64,000 bases of DNA from Gemmobacter sp. 24YEA27 (GTDB lineage: Bacteria > Pseudomonadota > Alphaproteobacteria > Rhodobacterales > Rhodobacteraceae), in the NCBI RefSeq assembly GCF_030052995.1, contig NZ_JASJPW010000001.1, forward strand, positions 2,346,001 to 2,410,000, written 5' to 3'. The notes under the pieces were generated by a model that was given only the letters and a program-made list of their open reading frames with translations, made no database searches and was not told where the DNA came from. The translations under genes were made by a program, and so were the position numbers. How positions within the stretch are numbered: position 1 is the first letter of the stretch; each line of letters starts with the position of its first letter. This document shows positions 8,603-19,398 of the stretch, one piece after another.

Positions 8603-9760
8603 TTGCCCGGAAAGGACAGCATCATAGGCCTGCGTGCTTTCCTCACGCGCTTTTTCCGGCCGCGCCCGCGCGCCGAGGTGGAGCCTGCGAGCCCCGCGGC
8701 CCCGGGCTTTGCGCGGCGCCGGGTGGATCATGTGGTGATCCTTGACGGCACCATGGCCTCGCTGCGCCAGGGCGAACGCACCAATGCCGGAAGGGTCTTT
8801 CTGCTCCTCTCGACCGGCAAGTCCCAGGCGGGTCGGTCGCTTTATTATGATGAGGGTATTCCCTGGCGCGGCTGGAAGCGCATCATGGATGTCATCGAGG
8901 GGCGGGGGCTCGAGGAACAGATCCTGCGCGCCTATGGTCATCTCGCCAGCCATTACCGCGAGGGCGACCGGATCTTCCTCTTCGGCTATTCGCGCGGCGC
9001 ATTCGCAGTGCGCAGCCTGGCCGGGGTGATCGCGAAAGTGGGGCTTTTGCGTCATGAGGCAGCGACCGAGCGCAATCTGCACCTCGCCTGGCGCTGGTAT
9101 CAGCGGCGCGGCAATGACGACGGTCTCAAGGCCTTCCGTCAGGCCTCCTGCCATGCGCGGGCGCCGATCCGGATGATCGGCGTCTGGGAGACGGTCAAGG
9201 CGCTTGGCCTGCGCTTTCCGCTTTTGTGGATGCTGACCGAGGGGCGCTATGCCTTCCACGACCCGCATCCGGTAGAGGACCTGGATTTCGCGCTCCAGGC
9301 GCTGGCGCTGGACGAGACACGCGTGGTTTTTGAACCGGTGCTCTGGCAAAGCAATCCGGGCGGTGGCACCCATATCGAACAGGTCTGGTTTCGCGGCGCA
9401 CATGGCGATATCGGCGGCCATCTGGGGGCTTTTGCCGCAGCGCGGCCTTTGTCGAATATCCCGCTGGTCTGGATGCTGGACCGCGCGGCCCAGGCGGGGC
9501 TAGAGTTGCCAGAGGGCTGGCGCAAGCGGTTTCCCTGTGACCCCGCCGCGCCGATGGTCGGCACCTGGCGCGGCCTTGGCGCAGCCTTTCTCTATCGCAG
9601 GCGACGTGTGATCGGGCGCGATCCCAGCGAGCGGCTGCATGAAAGCGTGCCGGAGACGGAACGGCTGCGCTGGCATCTGGCGCGGCAAGGGGCGGGGGAT
9701 CAGCTGGCGACCGAGATCAGCCAGACCAGTGAGGCCAGCGCTCCGATCAGCAAGGGCTGA
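8603..9760 (+). CDS. DUF2235 alpha/beta-hydrolase domain protein
   Basis: The 385-residue product belongs to the DUF2235 family of putative alpha/beta hydrolases, related to the catalytic fold of type VI phospholipase effectors such as Tle1. The nucleophile elbow is FGYSRGAF with Ser about 130. ILDGT near 47-50 and GAHGDIGG near 274-281 look like other active-site segments. No signal peptide or membrane segment is seen, and no type VI genes lie nearby, so a free-standing cytoplasmic esterase is the simplest reading. The start is a TTG at 8603, chosen only because the frame is open and no ATG precedes the conserved region. The end overlaps the convergent DUF1624 gene. Confidence 0.7.
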   Translation: MPGKDSIIGLRAFLTRFFRPRPRAEVEPASPAAPGFARRRVDHVVILDGTMASLRQGERTNAGRVFLLLSTGKSQAGRSLYYDEGIPWRGWKRIMDVIEGRGLEEQILRAYGHLASHYREGDRIFLFGYSRGAFAVRSLAGVIAKVGLLRHEAATERNLHLAWRWYQRRGNDDGLKAFRQASCHARAPIRMIGVWETVKALGLRFPLLWMLTEGRYAFHDPHPVEDLDFALQALALDETRVVFEPVLWQSNPGGGTHIEQVWFRGAHGDIGGHLGAFAAARPLSNIPLVWMLDRAAQAGLELPEGWRKRFPCDPAAPMVGTWRGLGAAFLYRRRRVIGRDPSERLHESVPETERLRWHLARQGAGDQLATEISQTSEASAPISKG

Positions 9761-10422
9761 TGGATCAGATAGATCGCGAGCGAATGGCGGCCAGGCCAGG
9801 CCAGCCAGTTCAGCACCCGCGAGGGCGGCAGGGACAGCCGCTGCCACAGATTCAGATCCCCGAATATCCGCGCCGTGGCCATACCGGCGAGGAAGGGCGC
9901 GAACCAGGGAAACAGCGGCTCGAAATCGGCGGTGACGGGTACCTCGCCGGAGAGCCCCGTCCAGACCAGCACTCCGCCGAGTGCCGGATGCGACCAATAC
10001 CAGGGCAGGGCAAAGACCAGGGCCGCGATGGCAAGCAGGGCGACCGCTGGCAGGCGCAGGAAAAACAGTCCGAGGATTGAGGAAACCGCGATGGAATGCA
10101 GGATGCCGTAAAAGATCCAGACCTCCGGCATCGCGAAATAACTCGCGACCGAAACCAGAGCCGCCGCTGCGCCGATCTTTACAAGACGGCGGAAGAAGGC
10201 AGGCCAGCGGATCGCCGGCGCATGCGACATGTAAAGCCCGACACCGGCAAGGAAAATGAAACTCCCGGCAGTAAGACGCGCGAAATACCAGAAAAAGCCG
10301 GTAAAGGCGGTGCCGGGCGGGATCAGGCCGAACATGCCCAGATCCCAGGTGAAATGAAATATAACCATGCATAAAAGCGCAAGGCTGCGGGCGAGGTCGA
10401 TCAGGATCAGTCTTTGCGGCAC
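9700..10422 (-). CDS. DUF1624 / heparan-alpha-glucosaminide acetyltransferase-type membrane protein
   Basis: The 240-residue integral membrane protein opens with RLILIDLARSLALLCMVIFHF, the typical first helix of the DUF1624 acyltransferase-3-like family, with Asp and His in the membrane near the N-terminus. About seven hydrophobic helices follow. The family is thought to move acyl groups across membranes, but the substrate here is unknown. Its 3' end overlaps the convergent DUF2235 gene by 61 bases, so the two transcripts would be antisense at their ends. Confidence 0.78.
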   Translation of the reverse strand: MPQRLILIDLARSLALLCMVIFHFTWDLGMFGLIPPGTAFTGFFWYFARLTAGSFIFLAGVGLYMSHAPAIRWPAFFRRLVKIGAAAALVSVASYFAMPEVWIFYGILHSIAVSSILGLFFLRLPAVALLAIAALVFALPWYWSHPALGGVLVWTGLSGEVPVTADFEPLFPWFAPFLAGMATARIFGDLNLWQRLSLPPSRVLNWLAWPGRHSLAIYLIHQPLLIGALASLVWLISVAS

Positions 10423-10505
10423 GGATTTGGCTTTCTTGCAGCGCTCCTCTTACCTGACGCCAAATCCGCTGACCGGCAAGGGCCTGTCCCGCCTTTGGCG
10501 GGATG

Positions 10506-10617
10506 CCTCCGGCGGGGATATTTGAGGACAGATGAAAAGCCAAAGACGAGGGCCATTTCATCTGTCCATAAATATCCCGGGGGAGAGGCTCGGCAGAGCC
10601 GAGGGGGCTGGCCCCCC
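10506..10617. repeat. Two-hairpin intergenic repeat, copy B
   Basis: This is nearly the same element as the one at 5785. The left arm is CCTCCGGCGGGGATATTT with GGACAGATGAAAAGC. The right arm is TTCATCTGTCC with TAAATATCCCGGGGG. A GGCTCggcaGAGCC hairpin and GGGGGCTGGCCCC complete it. The loop between the arms differs and is longer than in copy A, so the paired arms are what is conserved. It lies between gltA and the DUF1624 gene. Confidence 0.78.
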
Positions 10618-10636
10618 TTCTGTCTACATTGGCCAA

Positions 10637-10668
10637 TGCAAAAGGCGGCCCGCACAGGAGCCGCCTTT
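10637..10668 (-). terminator. Terminator after gltA
   Basis: On the minus strand AAAGGCGGC pairs with GCCGCCTTT (10660-10668 with 10641-10649) and the transcript continues TTTTGC. It lies 18 bases after the gltA stop. It is nearly symmetrical, so it may stop transcription in both directions. Confidence 0.75.
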
Positions 10669-10686
10669 CCGCAACGTGTTGACCGA

Positions 10687-11976
10687 TCAGCGCGACCGCA
10701 GCTCGGTATAGTCGCGTTTCTGCGGGCCGACATAGAGCTGGCGCGGACGGCCGATCTTGCCGGTCGGGTCGGAGATCATCTCTTTCCATTGCGAGATCCA
10801 GCCGACCGTGCGCGAGATCGCGAAGATCGGGGTGAACATCGAGGTCGGGAAGCCCATCGCTTCGAGGATGATGCCTGAATAAAAATCGACATTCGGATAG
10901 AGTTTCTTCGAGACGAAATATTCGTCTTCCAGCGCGATGCGCTCCAGCTCTTTCGCGACCTGCAGCAGCGGGTTGTTATGGACGCCCAGCAGCTCGAGCA
11001 CCTCGTCCGCCGATTCCTTCATCACCTTGGCCCGCGGGTCGAAGTTCTTATAGACCCGGTGGCCAAAGCCCATCAGCCGGAAGCCGGAATTCTTGTCTTT
11101 CGCCTTGGCGATGAATTCCGGGATCCGCTCGACGGTGCCGATTTCTTTCAGCATCTCGAGACAGGCCTGGTTGGCGCCGCCATGTGCCGGCCCCCAGAGG
11201 CAGGCGATGCCGGCCGCGATACAGGCAAAGGGGTTGGCGCCCGAAGAGCCGGCCAGACGCACGGTCGAGGTCGAGGCGTTCTGCTCGTGATCGGCATGGA
11301 GCATCATGATGCGGTCCATGGCCTTTTCGAGGACCGGATTAACGACATAATCCTCGGCCGGAACCGAGAAGCACATATGCAGGAAATTGCCGGCATAGCT
11401 GAGCGAGTTCTTCGGATAGACGAAGGGCTGGCCGACCGAATATTTATAGGCCATCGCCGCAATGGTCGGCAGCTTTGCGATCATCCGGATCGAGGCGACC
11501 TCGCGGTGCCATTCATCGGTGATATCAAGGCTGTCATGATAGAAGGCGGACATCGCGCCAACCACACCCACCATGGTCGCCATCGGATGAGCATCGCGGC
11601 GGAAGCCACGGAAAAAATTCATCATTTGCTCGTGAACCATCGTGTGACGGGTCACGCGGGTATTGAAGTCGGCCAGCTGCGCCGCGGTCGGCAGCTCGCC
11701 ATACATCAGCAGGAAACAGGTCTCGAGATGGCTGGATTTCTCGGCCAGCTGTTCAATCGGATAGCCGCGATACAGAAGCTCGCCCAGATCGCCGTCGATA
11801 TAGGTGATCGCGCTTTCGCAGGATGCGGTCGAGGTGAAGCCGGGGTCATAGGTAAAGACATCAGCCTGCCCATAGAGCTTGCGGATATCCAGCACGTCGG
11901 GGCCAAGCACCGGTTTCATAACCGGCAGGTCGAACTCCTTGCCGTCGAGCGTCAGTGTCGCTTTTCTGTCAGACAT
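10687..11976 (-). CDS. gltA: Citrate synthase (type II, hexameric)
   Basis: Condenses oxaloacetate and acetyl-CoA in the TCA cycle. The 429-residue product shows the citrate-synthase signature [15 protein letters not shown] with catalytic His, plus an upstream catalytic-His region ([16 protein letters not shown]). The C-terminal domain is complete ([12 protein letters not shown]). I place the start at ATG 11976 ([12 protein letters not shown]) with CTGGGAAA just before it; a longer frame to 12060 is arginine-rich and unlike the family. It lies downstream of gltX on the same strand, about 107 bases apart. Confidence 0.95.
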   Translation of the reverse strand: MSDRKATLTLDGKEFDLPVMKPVLGPDVLDIRKLYGQADVFTYDPGFTSTASCESAITYIDGDLGELLYRGYPIEQLAEKSSHLETCFLLMYGELPTAAQLADFNTRVTRHTMVHEQMMNFFRGFRRDAHPMATMVGVVGAMSAFYHDSLDITDEWHREVASIRMIAKLPTIAAMAYKYSVGQPFVYPKNSLSYAGNFLHMCFSVPAEDYVVNPVLEKAMDRIMMLHADHEQNASTSTVRLAGSSGANPFACIAAGIACLWGPAHGGANQACLEMLKEIGTVERIPEFIAKAKDKNSGFRLMGFGHRVYKNFDPRAKVMKESADEVLELLGVHNNPLLQVAKELERIALEDEYFVSKKLYPNVDFYSGIILEAMGFPTSMFTPIFAISRTVGWISQWKEMISDPTGKIGRPRQLYVGPQKRDYTELRSR

Positions 11977-12082
11977 TTTCCCAGGTTCCCCGTGTGGCAA
12001 ACCGCCCGCGTAAGCGCGGCGGTTTCGTGGCTTCTTCCCTGCTCCTTGCGGAGCGTACACCTGGCCCGGGGGCCGTCGCAGA

Positions 12083-13486
12083 TCAGACTGCGGCGTCCGA
12101 GAGCCTGGCGATAGTTTCGTCGCGACCGATGACCAGCATCATGTCAAAGACTGAAGGCGTCGCGGCCCGCCCCGCCAGTGCAGCCCGCAGCGGTGCAGCA
12201 AGCTTGCCGAATCCGATGCCGTTTTCAGCCGCCACCGCGTTGAGCATGGTCTCAAGCGCTTCCTTCGTCCAGCTAGCATTTTGCAGCTGCGGCGTCAATG
12301 AATTCAGTATACCACGGGATACCGCATCAAGGCTGGCCGCGGCTTTCTCATCAGGAACGATCGGGCGCGATACCATCACAAAATGCGCCTTTTCAATAAG
12401 TTCCGGGAAAGTCTTCGCGCGGTCTTTCACGCAGTACATCGCTTTGTGCAGCAGCTCAGACTGGGTCTGCGTCAATGCAGGCTTCCCCGCCGCCGCCAGA
12501 TATGCCTCAATTTCATGCAGCAGTGCGGCATCCTCCTCCATCGCGATATGATGGCCGCAGGTGTTTTCCAGTTTCTTAAAATCCAGCCGCGCCGGGGCTT
12601 TTCCGATGCCTTTCAGATCGAAAACCTCCATCGCTTCCTGGCTGGTGAAAATCTCCATGTCGCCATTGGCCCAGCCCAGCCGGGTCAGGTAATTGCGCAT
12701 GCCAGAGGCCGGGTAGCCCATGGCCTGATATTCCTCGAGCCCGGTCGCGCCATGGCGTTTCGAGAGCTTTTTGCCATCCGGCCCGTGGATCAGCGGGATA
12801 TGCGACCAGACCGGCACTGCCCAGCCCATCGCGTCATAGACCATCTGCTGACGTGCAGCATTGACGAGGTGGTCATCCCCCCGGATCACATGGGTCACGC
12901 CCATATCATGATCATCCACCACCACCGCCAGCATATAGGTCGGCGTAGCGTCCGAGCGTAACACGATCATGTCGTCGAGCGTGTCATTTCGGATCACCAC
13001 ATCCCCCTGAACCTGATCGCGGATCACGGTCTCGCCGTCGCGCGGTGCCTTCATACGGATGGCATAGGGCGCATCGGGGAAACTGGCCGGATCGGCATCG
13101 CGCCAGGGCGAGACGAACACCGGATAGCTCACGCCGCGCGCCTTTTCCGCCTCTTTGAAGGCGGCGATTTCTTCGGGCGTCGAGAAGCATTTATAGGCCG
13201 TGCCGCGCGCCAGCATCTCGCGCGCGACCTCGGCATGGCGATCTTTCTGTTCGAACTGGCTGACCACATCGCCATCCCAGTCAAGGCCGAGCCAGGTCAG
13301 CCCCTGCAGGATCGCCGCCGTTGCCTCGGGGGTCGACCGTTCCCGGTCGGTATCCTCGATCCTGAGGAGGAACCTGCCGCGCCGCCCGCGCGCGTAAAGC
13401 CAGTTGAACAGCGCCGTGCGCGCGCCGCCGATATGGAGATAGCCGGTCGGCGAAGGCGCGAAACGGGTGACGACGGGGGTGGACAT
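12083..13486 (-). CDS. gltX: Glutamyl-tRNA synthetase
   Basis: Class I synthetase charging tRNA-Glu. The 467-residue product has the HIGH region ([19 protein letters not shown]) at the N-terminus and the KMSKS-equivalent KKLSKRHG. The C-terminal anticodon-binding helices are complete. The start at ATG 13486 ([13 protein letters not shown]) is the family start. gltX and gltA are co-oriented and may share a transcript. The comEC gene begins divergently about 185 bases away. The gene is intact. Confidence 0.95.
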   Translation of the reverse strand: MSTPVVTRFAPSPTGYLHIGGARTALFNWLYARGRRGRFLLRIEDTDRERSTPEATAAILQGLTWLGLDWDGDVVSQFEQKDRHAEVAREMLARGTAYKCFSTPEEIAAFKEAEKARGVSYPVFVSPWRDADPASFPDAPYAIRMKAPRDGETVIRDQVQGDVVIRNDTLDDMIVLRSDATPTYMLAVVVDDHDMGVTHVIRGDDHLVNAARQQMVYDAMGWAVPVWSHIPLIHGPDGKKLSKRHGATGLEEYQAMGYPASGMRNYLTRLGWANGDMEIFTSQEAMEVFDLKGIGKAPARLDFKKLENTCGHHIAMEEDAALLHEIEAYLAAAGKPALTQTQSELLHKAMYCVKDRAKTFPELIEKAHFVMVSRPIVPDEKAAASLDAVSRGILNSLTPQLQNASWTKEALETMLNAVAAENGIGFGKLAAPLRAALAGRAATPSVFDMMLVIGRDETIARLSDAAV

Positions 13487-13670
13487 GGCGGGTGTTAACC
13501 TTTCGGAAACCATAGCGGAGGAAGATCGCCGCGCTGGCTGGCTGTTATATGGCGGGCATTTCTGGCGGGTCGGGGAGCGGTTGACTGCTTTCCCGGAGGA
13601 AGATCGGTGACTGCGGCAAAGTCAGGCGCAGTTGCGCTGCATTTATGCGCGGTCGAGGGGGAAGGGCAAG

Positions 13671-15894
13671 GTGGCTGACAGCATTGCCGCCACAGGCGCA
13701 GGCGAGGTGGTGTCCGGCGGGGCGGATCATCCGGCTGGGTTGCCAGGTCAGCTCTGGCGGCACCTCGCCAGATGCTGCCGGGGGCTGATCCGGGCGCTGA
13801 TCGGGCCGCTGATCGTACTGGAGGACGCGCGCGGGCATCTTCTGCCGCTGGCGGTGATGCTTTTTGGCAGCGGTATCGGGCTGTGGTTCGCTCTGGATAC
13901 CGAGCCGGGAGCGCTGGTCTATGGCGGGCTTGCCATTCTGGCGGTTCTGGCGGCGGTCGCGGCCCAGCTTGCGCCCTTTCCTTTTCGCAGCATCGGAGCC
14001 GCCGTGCTGGCGTTGTCTCTGGGCCTGATCGTGGCGGGGCTGCGCGCTCATCTGATCGCGGCCCCAATGCTTGATTTCCGCTATTACGGCCCGGTCGAGG
14101 GGCGGGTGGTCGAGATCGACACATCCGCCTCGGATGCGGTCAGGATCACGCTGGACCAGGTTGTGCTCGAGCGCACCGATCCCGCGCGGGTGCCGGATCG
14201 CGTAAGGGTTGCGCTGCACGGAAATGACTATGGCCATAGCCCCGCCGCCGGCGAAACGGTGATCCTGACCGGGCATCTTTCGGCCCCTCAGGATGCGGCA
14301 GAGCCCGGCGGCTTTGCCTTCCGCCGCATGGCGTTTTTCCAGGGGCTCGGCGCGGTTGGCTACAGCCAGACCCCGGTCCTGCTGCTGGAGCCGCCGCGCG
14401 ACGGAGAGGAATGGATCGGCCGGCTCCGCGCCTGGTTTTCCAGTGGCATCCGCGCCCAAATTCCTGGTGAAGCGGGGGCCTTTGCCGCGGGCGCGATGAC
14501 CGGCGACCGGTCGGGCATCAGCCAGAAGACGGTCGAGGATCTGCGCGATTCCTCGCTGGCGCATATCCTTGCGATTTCGGGGATGAACCTCGTTTGCCTG
14601 ACGGCCTTTGTTTTCGCGCTGTTGCGGGGGGGATCGCCTGTTTCCCCTGGCTCGCGCTGCGGGTGAACGCGAAGAAGCTCGCGGCCCTGGTCTCGATCTT
14701 CGTCGCCTGGTTCTATCTGCAGCTCTCCGGCGCCAATGTCGCGACCGAGCGTGCCTTTGTCATGACCCTGGTGATGCTTATGGCGATTTTGATGAACCGC
14801 AGGGCGATGACGATCCGCAGTGCCGCGATTGCCGGCGCGGGACTTCTGGCGCTGAAACCCGAAAGTCTGCTCGCGCCCGGTTTCCAGATGTCGATGGCGG
14901 CGACCATCTCGCTGATTGCCGGGTTTCAGGTGATGGATCGCTGGTTGCAACGGGGCCGCCTTGCCCGCTGGCAGATTGTGCTGATCACAGTGGTCATGAG
15001 CTCGGTGATCGGCGGTTTCGCCACCGCGCCCTATGCGGCGGCGCATTTCAACCGCTTTGCCGATTACGGGCTCATGGCCAATATCCTGACCGCACCGGCC
15101 ATGGGCGTCGCCATCATGCCGATGGGGGTTCTGGCCTTCCTGCTGGCGCCGGTCGGGCTGGAGGCTCTGCCGCTCTGGCTCATGGGCAAGGCCTCGGAAT
15201 GGATCCTCTGGGTTGCCGCCTGGGTTGCCGGGCTGGAAGGCTCAGTGACAGCGATCCCGGCGCCACATTGGCTGGCGCTGCCGGTGATCAGCTGGGGCGG
15301 GCTCTGGCTGATCGCCTGGCCGGGAAGGGCGCGGCTTGCCGGGGTCGGGCTGATCGCGTTCGGCATCGCGCTCTGGCCGCTGGCGGACCGGCCGGGGCTG
15401 CTGATCTCCGCTGACGGGCGGCTGGTGGGGCTGATGGGGCCGAGGGCAGGGCGCTGTCGACGGCCACAGGTGGCGGCTTTTCGGCAAGCAACTGGCTGGA
15501 AAGCGATGGTGATCTGGCGCCGCAAAAAGCCGCCGCGCTGCGCCCGGGCTTCACCGGCGCCCGTGACGCGAAGACCTTTGAGTTTTCTGGGCGAAAGGGC
15601 GTCGCGTTAAGCGGTAAGGCCGGGCTTTCACAGCTCGCGGCGGCCTGCGCCGGCTTTGACCTCGTGATCCTCAACGCGCGGGCGGAACACCCACCGCCCG
15701 ATTGCCCGCTGATCGACCAGCATCTGCTGGCCTGGACTGGTGCGATTGCGCTGCGGAGGCGAGGCGCGCAGATCGAGGCCACATTCTCTGCCCGTGACAG
15801 GATCTGGTCCTCGGGGTCGGAGGAAACCAGTTCTCACGGCGTGGAAGGGATGGATCGGCTTGACCGCATGTTCCGGCAAGGCGTATCGCCCTAA
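13671..15894 (+). CDS. comEC: ComEC/Rec2-type DNA-uptake membrane protein, two apparent frameshifts
   Basis: Inner-membrane channel for single-stranded DNA in natural transformation. The order is an N-terminal DUF4131-type domain, the Competence domain with many membrane helices (HILAISGMNLVCLTAFVF is its hallmark) and a short degenerate C-terminal domain. A GTG at 13671 follows GGGGGAAGGG and is my preferred start. Two one-base corrections are needed. One G added at 14626-14632 joins FALLRGG to IACFPWLALRV. One C added at 15440-15441 joins GLMGPE to GRALSTATGGG. The restored length is 741 residues, normal for the family. Confidence 0.82.
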
Positions 15895-16046
15895 GGGGCA
15901 GCGCTGTCGGGATATGCCTGCGGGCGGACCGGCGCATGGCGTGCAGCAGGAAAGACAAGTTTCTCCGCTTTGCCTGAGGTGCGGCTGGTCCTATGCTTTA
16001 GCCATCATATTGACCTGCGCGGCACCGGCGGCTTGTGCTAAACCTA

Positions 16047-16075
16047 AAGCGCGCGCCTGTTTTCAGGCGCGCGCA
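16047..16075 (-). terminator. Hairpin after valS
   Basis: GCGCGCCTG (16050-16058) and CAGGCGCGC (16063-16071) form a 9-bp stem with a TTTT/AAAA loop, 19 bases beyond the valS stop. The following U-tract on the minus strand is weak (GCTTTAGG), so termination efficiency is uncertain. Confidence 0.55.
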
Positions 16076-16093
16076 TTGCTGAAATAGCTGAGG

Positions 16094-19000
16094 TCAGGCC
16101 AGTTCGGACAGCCGCTTCAGCGCAGTCTCGACCTTGGCGCGCTCATCCTCGCGTGCTTCCAGATTGGCGCGGGCCTCATCCACCACCTCTTCCGGCGCGG
16201 AGGCTGCGAATTTCGGGTTATCGAGCCGCCCCTTCAGCCCGCCGATCTCTTTCCCGAGCTTCTCCAGCGTCTTGGTCAGTCGCGCCTTTTCTTCGGCAAT
16301 GTCGATCAGCCCTTCCAGCGGGATGGCGAAACCGGCGCCGCTCGCGGCCACCAGGATCGAGCCTTTCGGCGCAGATCCCTCGCTGAAACCCTCGATCCGT
16401 GCCATGCGGCGGATCAGCGCCTCATTGCGGCTCCAGGCTTCACGCGCCGCACCGGCAAGTTCGGTCGCGACGATGTCGATTTTCAGCCCCGCCGGCACAT
16501 GGTCGATCTCGCGCCGGGCGATATTCCGGCCAGTCGGTATGAATGAGCAGCTTTTCGCGCGTGCCGGTCGTTGCCCAGAGCTCTTCGGTGATGAAAGGCG
16601 TGAACGGATGCAAGAGGATCATGCACTGGTCAAGCACCCAGGCCATGGTCGCGCGGGTCTCCACGGCGGCGTCACCGTCAAAGAGCGGTTTTGCGAATTC
16701 GACATACCAGTCGCAGACCTTGCCCCAGACGAATTTATAAAGCGCGTCTGCCGCCTGATCAAAGCGGAACTCGGCCAGCGCGAGATCAACTTCGGCCAGC
16801 GCTTTCGCAGTCTCGCCGATGATCCATTTATTGGCGGTGGCGGTCGCAACCGGCGGCTCTGCCTTGGTCGCATGACCTTCCCAGACACCGTTCATCTCGG
16901 CGAAGCGGCAGGCATTCCAGAGCTTGGTGCCGAAATTGCGATAGCCCGCGATGCGGTCCTTCGAGAGCTTCAGATCGCGCCCCATCGCCGCCATTGCAGC
17001 CAGGGTGAAGCGCACCGCATCGGCGCCGTAATCGGCGATCAGATCCAGCGGATCCAGCACATTGCCCAGCGACTTCGACATCTTCTTGCCCTTCTCGTCG
17101 CGGACAAGGGCATGAACATAAACGGTTTTGAACGGCACCTGATCGACCACGGCCAGTTGCATCATCATCATCCGGGCGACCCAGAAGAAGATGATGTCAA
17201 AGCCGGTGACCAGGACGCTCGTCGGGAAATAGCGCGCGAGTTCCGGCGTCTGCTCGGGCCAGCCCAGCGTCCCGATCGGCCAGAGCCCCGAGGAGAACCA
17301 GGTGTCCAGCACATCGGCATCGCGCCAGACCGGATAGACCAGCTTTGTCGGGTCCTGGCTCAGGTTGTATTCCGCCAGCGCCGCCGACAAAGCAGCCTCG
17401 GCGGCCTCGCGGTTTTCGACCTCGATGATGCGGGCATGGTTCAAGGGTATCGGCAGCGGCGCCAGCGCGTCCTGGAACTGGCCTGTCACCTCTTCAATTG
17501 AGGGGGCGCAGAAATAGACCGGATCCTGGGCGTTGAACCCGCCGTCAAAGAGGAAGCGGAACAGCTCCACCTCATCCAGCGCATTGTCGCCCTGATCGTC
17601 CTTGAACCCCGCCGGGCGCAGGTCAAGACCATACCAGACCGGGATCTGATGCCCCCACCAGAGCTGACGCGAGATGCACCAGGGTTCGATATTTTCCAGC
17701 CAGTGGAAATACACTTTCGCATCGCGCTCGGGCAGGATCGTGGTCTCGCCATTGCGCACGGCATCCAGCGCCGGGCCGACGATTTTCGAGGTCTCAACGA
17801 ACCACTGATCGGTCAGCATCGGCTCGATCACCACTTTCGAGCGGTCACCGAAGGGCTGCATGATCTTTTTATTCTCGACCACCGCCACCCGTTCCAGATG
17901 CTCGGCATTGGTCTCTTTGTCGATCGACTTCACCAGCTTTGTGACGGCGAGACCTTCGTCATTGATCTCGGCCACCACCAGCTTGCGCGCCTCATAGCGG
18001 TCGAGGCCGCGCAGATGGTCGGGCACCAGGTTGATGCGGTCGACATCGGCCTCGGTATAGCTCGCGCCATCGAGGATCGCTTTGGCGTTCGCGCAGCTTT
18101 CCTCATAGGGCAGCCCGTCCTCGCGCATCCGCGCGCGGGTATCCATCAGCCGGTAAAGCGGGATGCCGTTGCGCTGCGCGACGCCGTAATCGTTGAAATC
18201 ATGCGCGCCGGTGATCTTCACCGCGCCCGAGCCGAATGTGGGATCCGGGTACATATCGGTGATGATCGGCACCAGACGGCGCTGCGCGCGCGGACCAACC
18301 GGGATCTCGCACAGCTTGCCGACAATCGGAGCATAGCGGCTGTCAGAGGGATGCACCGCAACCGCGCCATCGCCGAGCATCGTCTCGGGCCGGGTGGTCG
18401 CAATCGAGATATAGTCGCGGGTTTCCGAGAAGGTGACGTTCCCGTCTTCGTCCTTCTCCTCGTAAAGATAGGTCTCGCCGCCGGCGAGCGGATATTTGAA
18501 ATGCCACATATGGCCGTCGACCTCGGTCTGCTCGACTTCGAGATCAGAGATCGCGGTTTCGAAATGGGGATCCCAGTTCACCAGCCGCTTGCCGCGATAG
18601 ATCAGGCCCTTGTTGTAAAGATCGACAAAGACCTTGATCACGGCATCATGAAAATTGCCGTCCTCGCCCTCGGCGCGCCGGGCGCGCCGGACATGGTAAA
18701 GGCCTCGCGGTCCCAGTCGCAGGTGGCGCCAAGGCGCATCAGCTGGCCAATGATATTGCTGCGCGACTTCTTCTTCTGCTCCCAGACGAGACCCAGAAAC
18801 TCCGGGCGCGAAAAATCCGAGCGCCGGCGGTTGGTCTTTGCCAGTTCCCGCTCGACCACCATCTGGGTTGCGATGCCGGCATGGTCGGTGCCGGGCTGCC
18901 AGAGCGTGTCAAAGCCGCGCATCCGGTGCCAGCGCACCAGCACATCCTGCAAGGTGTTGTTGAAGGCGTGGCCCATATGCAGGCTGCCGGTGACATTCGG

Positions 19001-19135
19001 CGGCGGGATGACGACGGAAAAGGCAGGCTTTCCGGGTTTGGCATTGGCTCCGGCGCGGCCGACCTTCTGGTCGATCCACAGATCCATGATCCGGGCTTCG
19101 GCTTCCTGAGCGTTGAAGGTCTTTTCCATTGCCAT
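16094..19135 (-). CDS. valS: Valyl-tRNA synthetase with a frameshift and an internal deletion junction
   Basis: Class I synthetase for tRNA-Val. The HIGH motif is [13 protein letters not shown] and the KMSKS motif is [12 protein letters not shown]. The editing domain and the C-terminal coiled-coil ([19 protein letters not shown]) are present. Two breaks exist. Near 18671-18673 one missing G joins TMSGAPGAP to [14 protein letters not shown]. Near 16517-16530, IHTDWPE passes abruptly into [14 protein letters not shown] in another frame, and roughly 20 residues normally lying between these blocks are absent. As valS is normally essential, assembly error is the first explanation. Start ATG 19135 ([13 protein letters not shown]); ATG 19129 is an alternative. 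Confidence 0.85.
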
Positions 19136-19350
19136 CGCGCGTCCCCTTTTGCTGCAGGGGATTTAGCCAATGCAAAGCGCAAGGGAAAGGGGCAGGGTGC
19201 TGCTTAACACCTGATCGGGCCATCTCTGGCTGACTGCGGATGCCTTTGGGGGTGTCCGGTACAAAGACGGGGCAGCGCCGTCTTTTGTGCGATCAGGCGC
19301 GGGAGATGAGGCCGGAGAGATTGGAAGGGGATCGGCTTCCCGGATATGCA

Positions 19351-19375
19351 AAACCCCGCCAAAGCGGGGCTTTTA
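19351..19375. terminator. Bidirectional terminator after infC
   Basis: CCCCGC (19354-19359) pairs with GCGGGG (19364-19369), flanked by AAAA on the left and CTTTT on the right. It therefore reads as a terminator on both strands, 24-30 bases beyond the infC stop. Confidence 0.8.
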
Positions 19376-19398
19376 CATATCAGGATATCAGGCGCCGG

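Noticed and set aside
8603..9760. DUF2235 protein as a type VI secretion effector with an immunity partner
   Set aside because: No VgrG, PAAR, Hcp or adaptor gene is nearby and the adjacent gene is an unrelated DUF1624 membrane protein, so only a generic hydrolase is supported.
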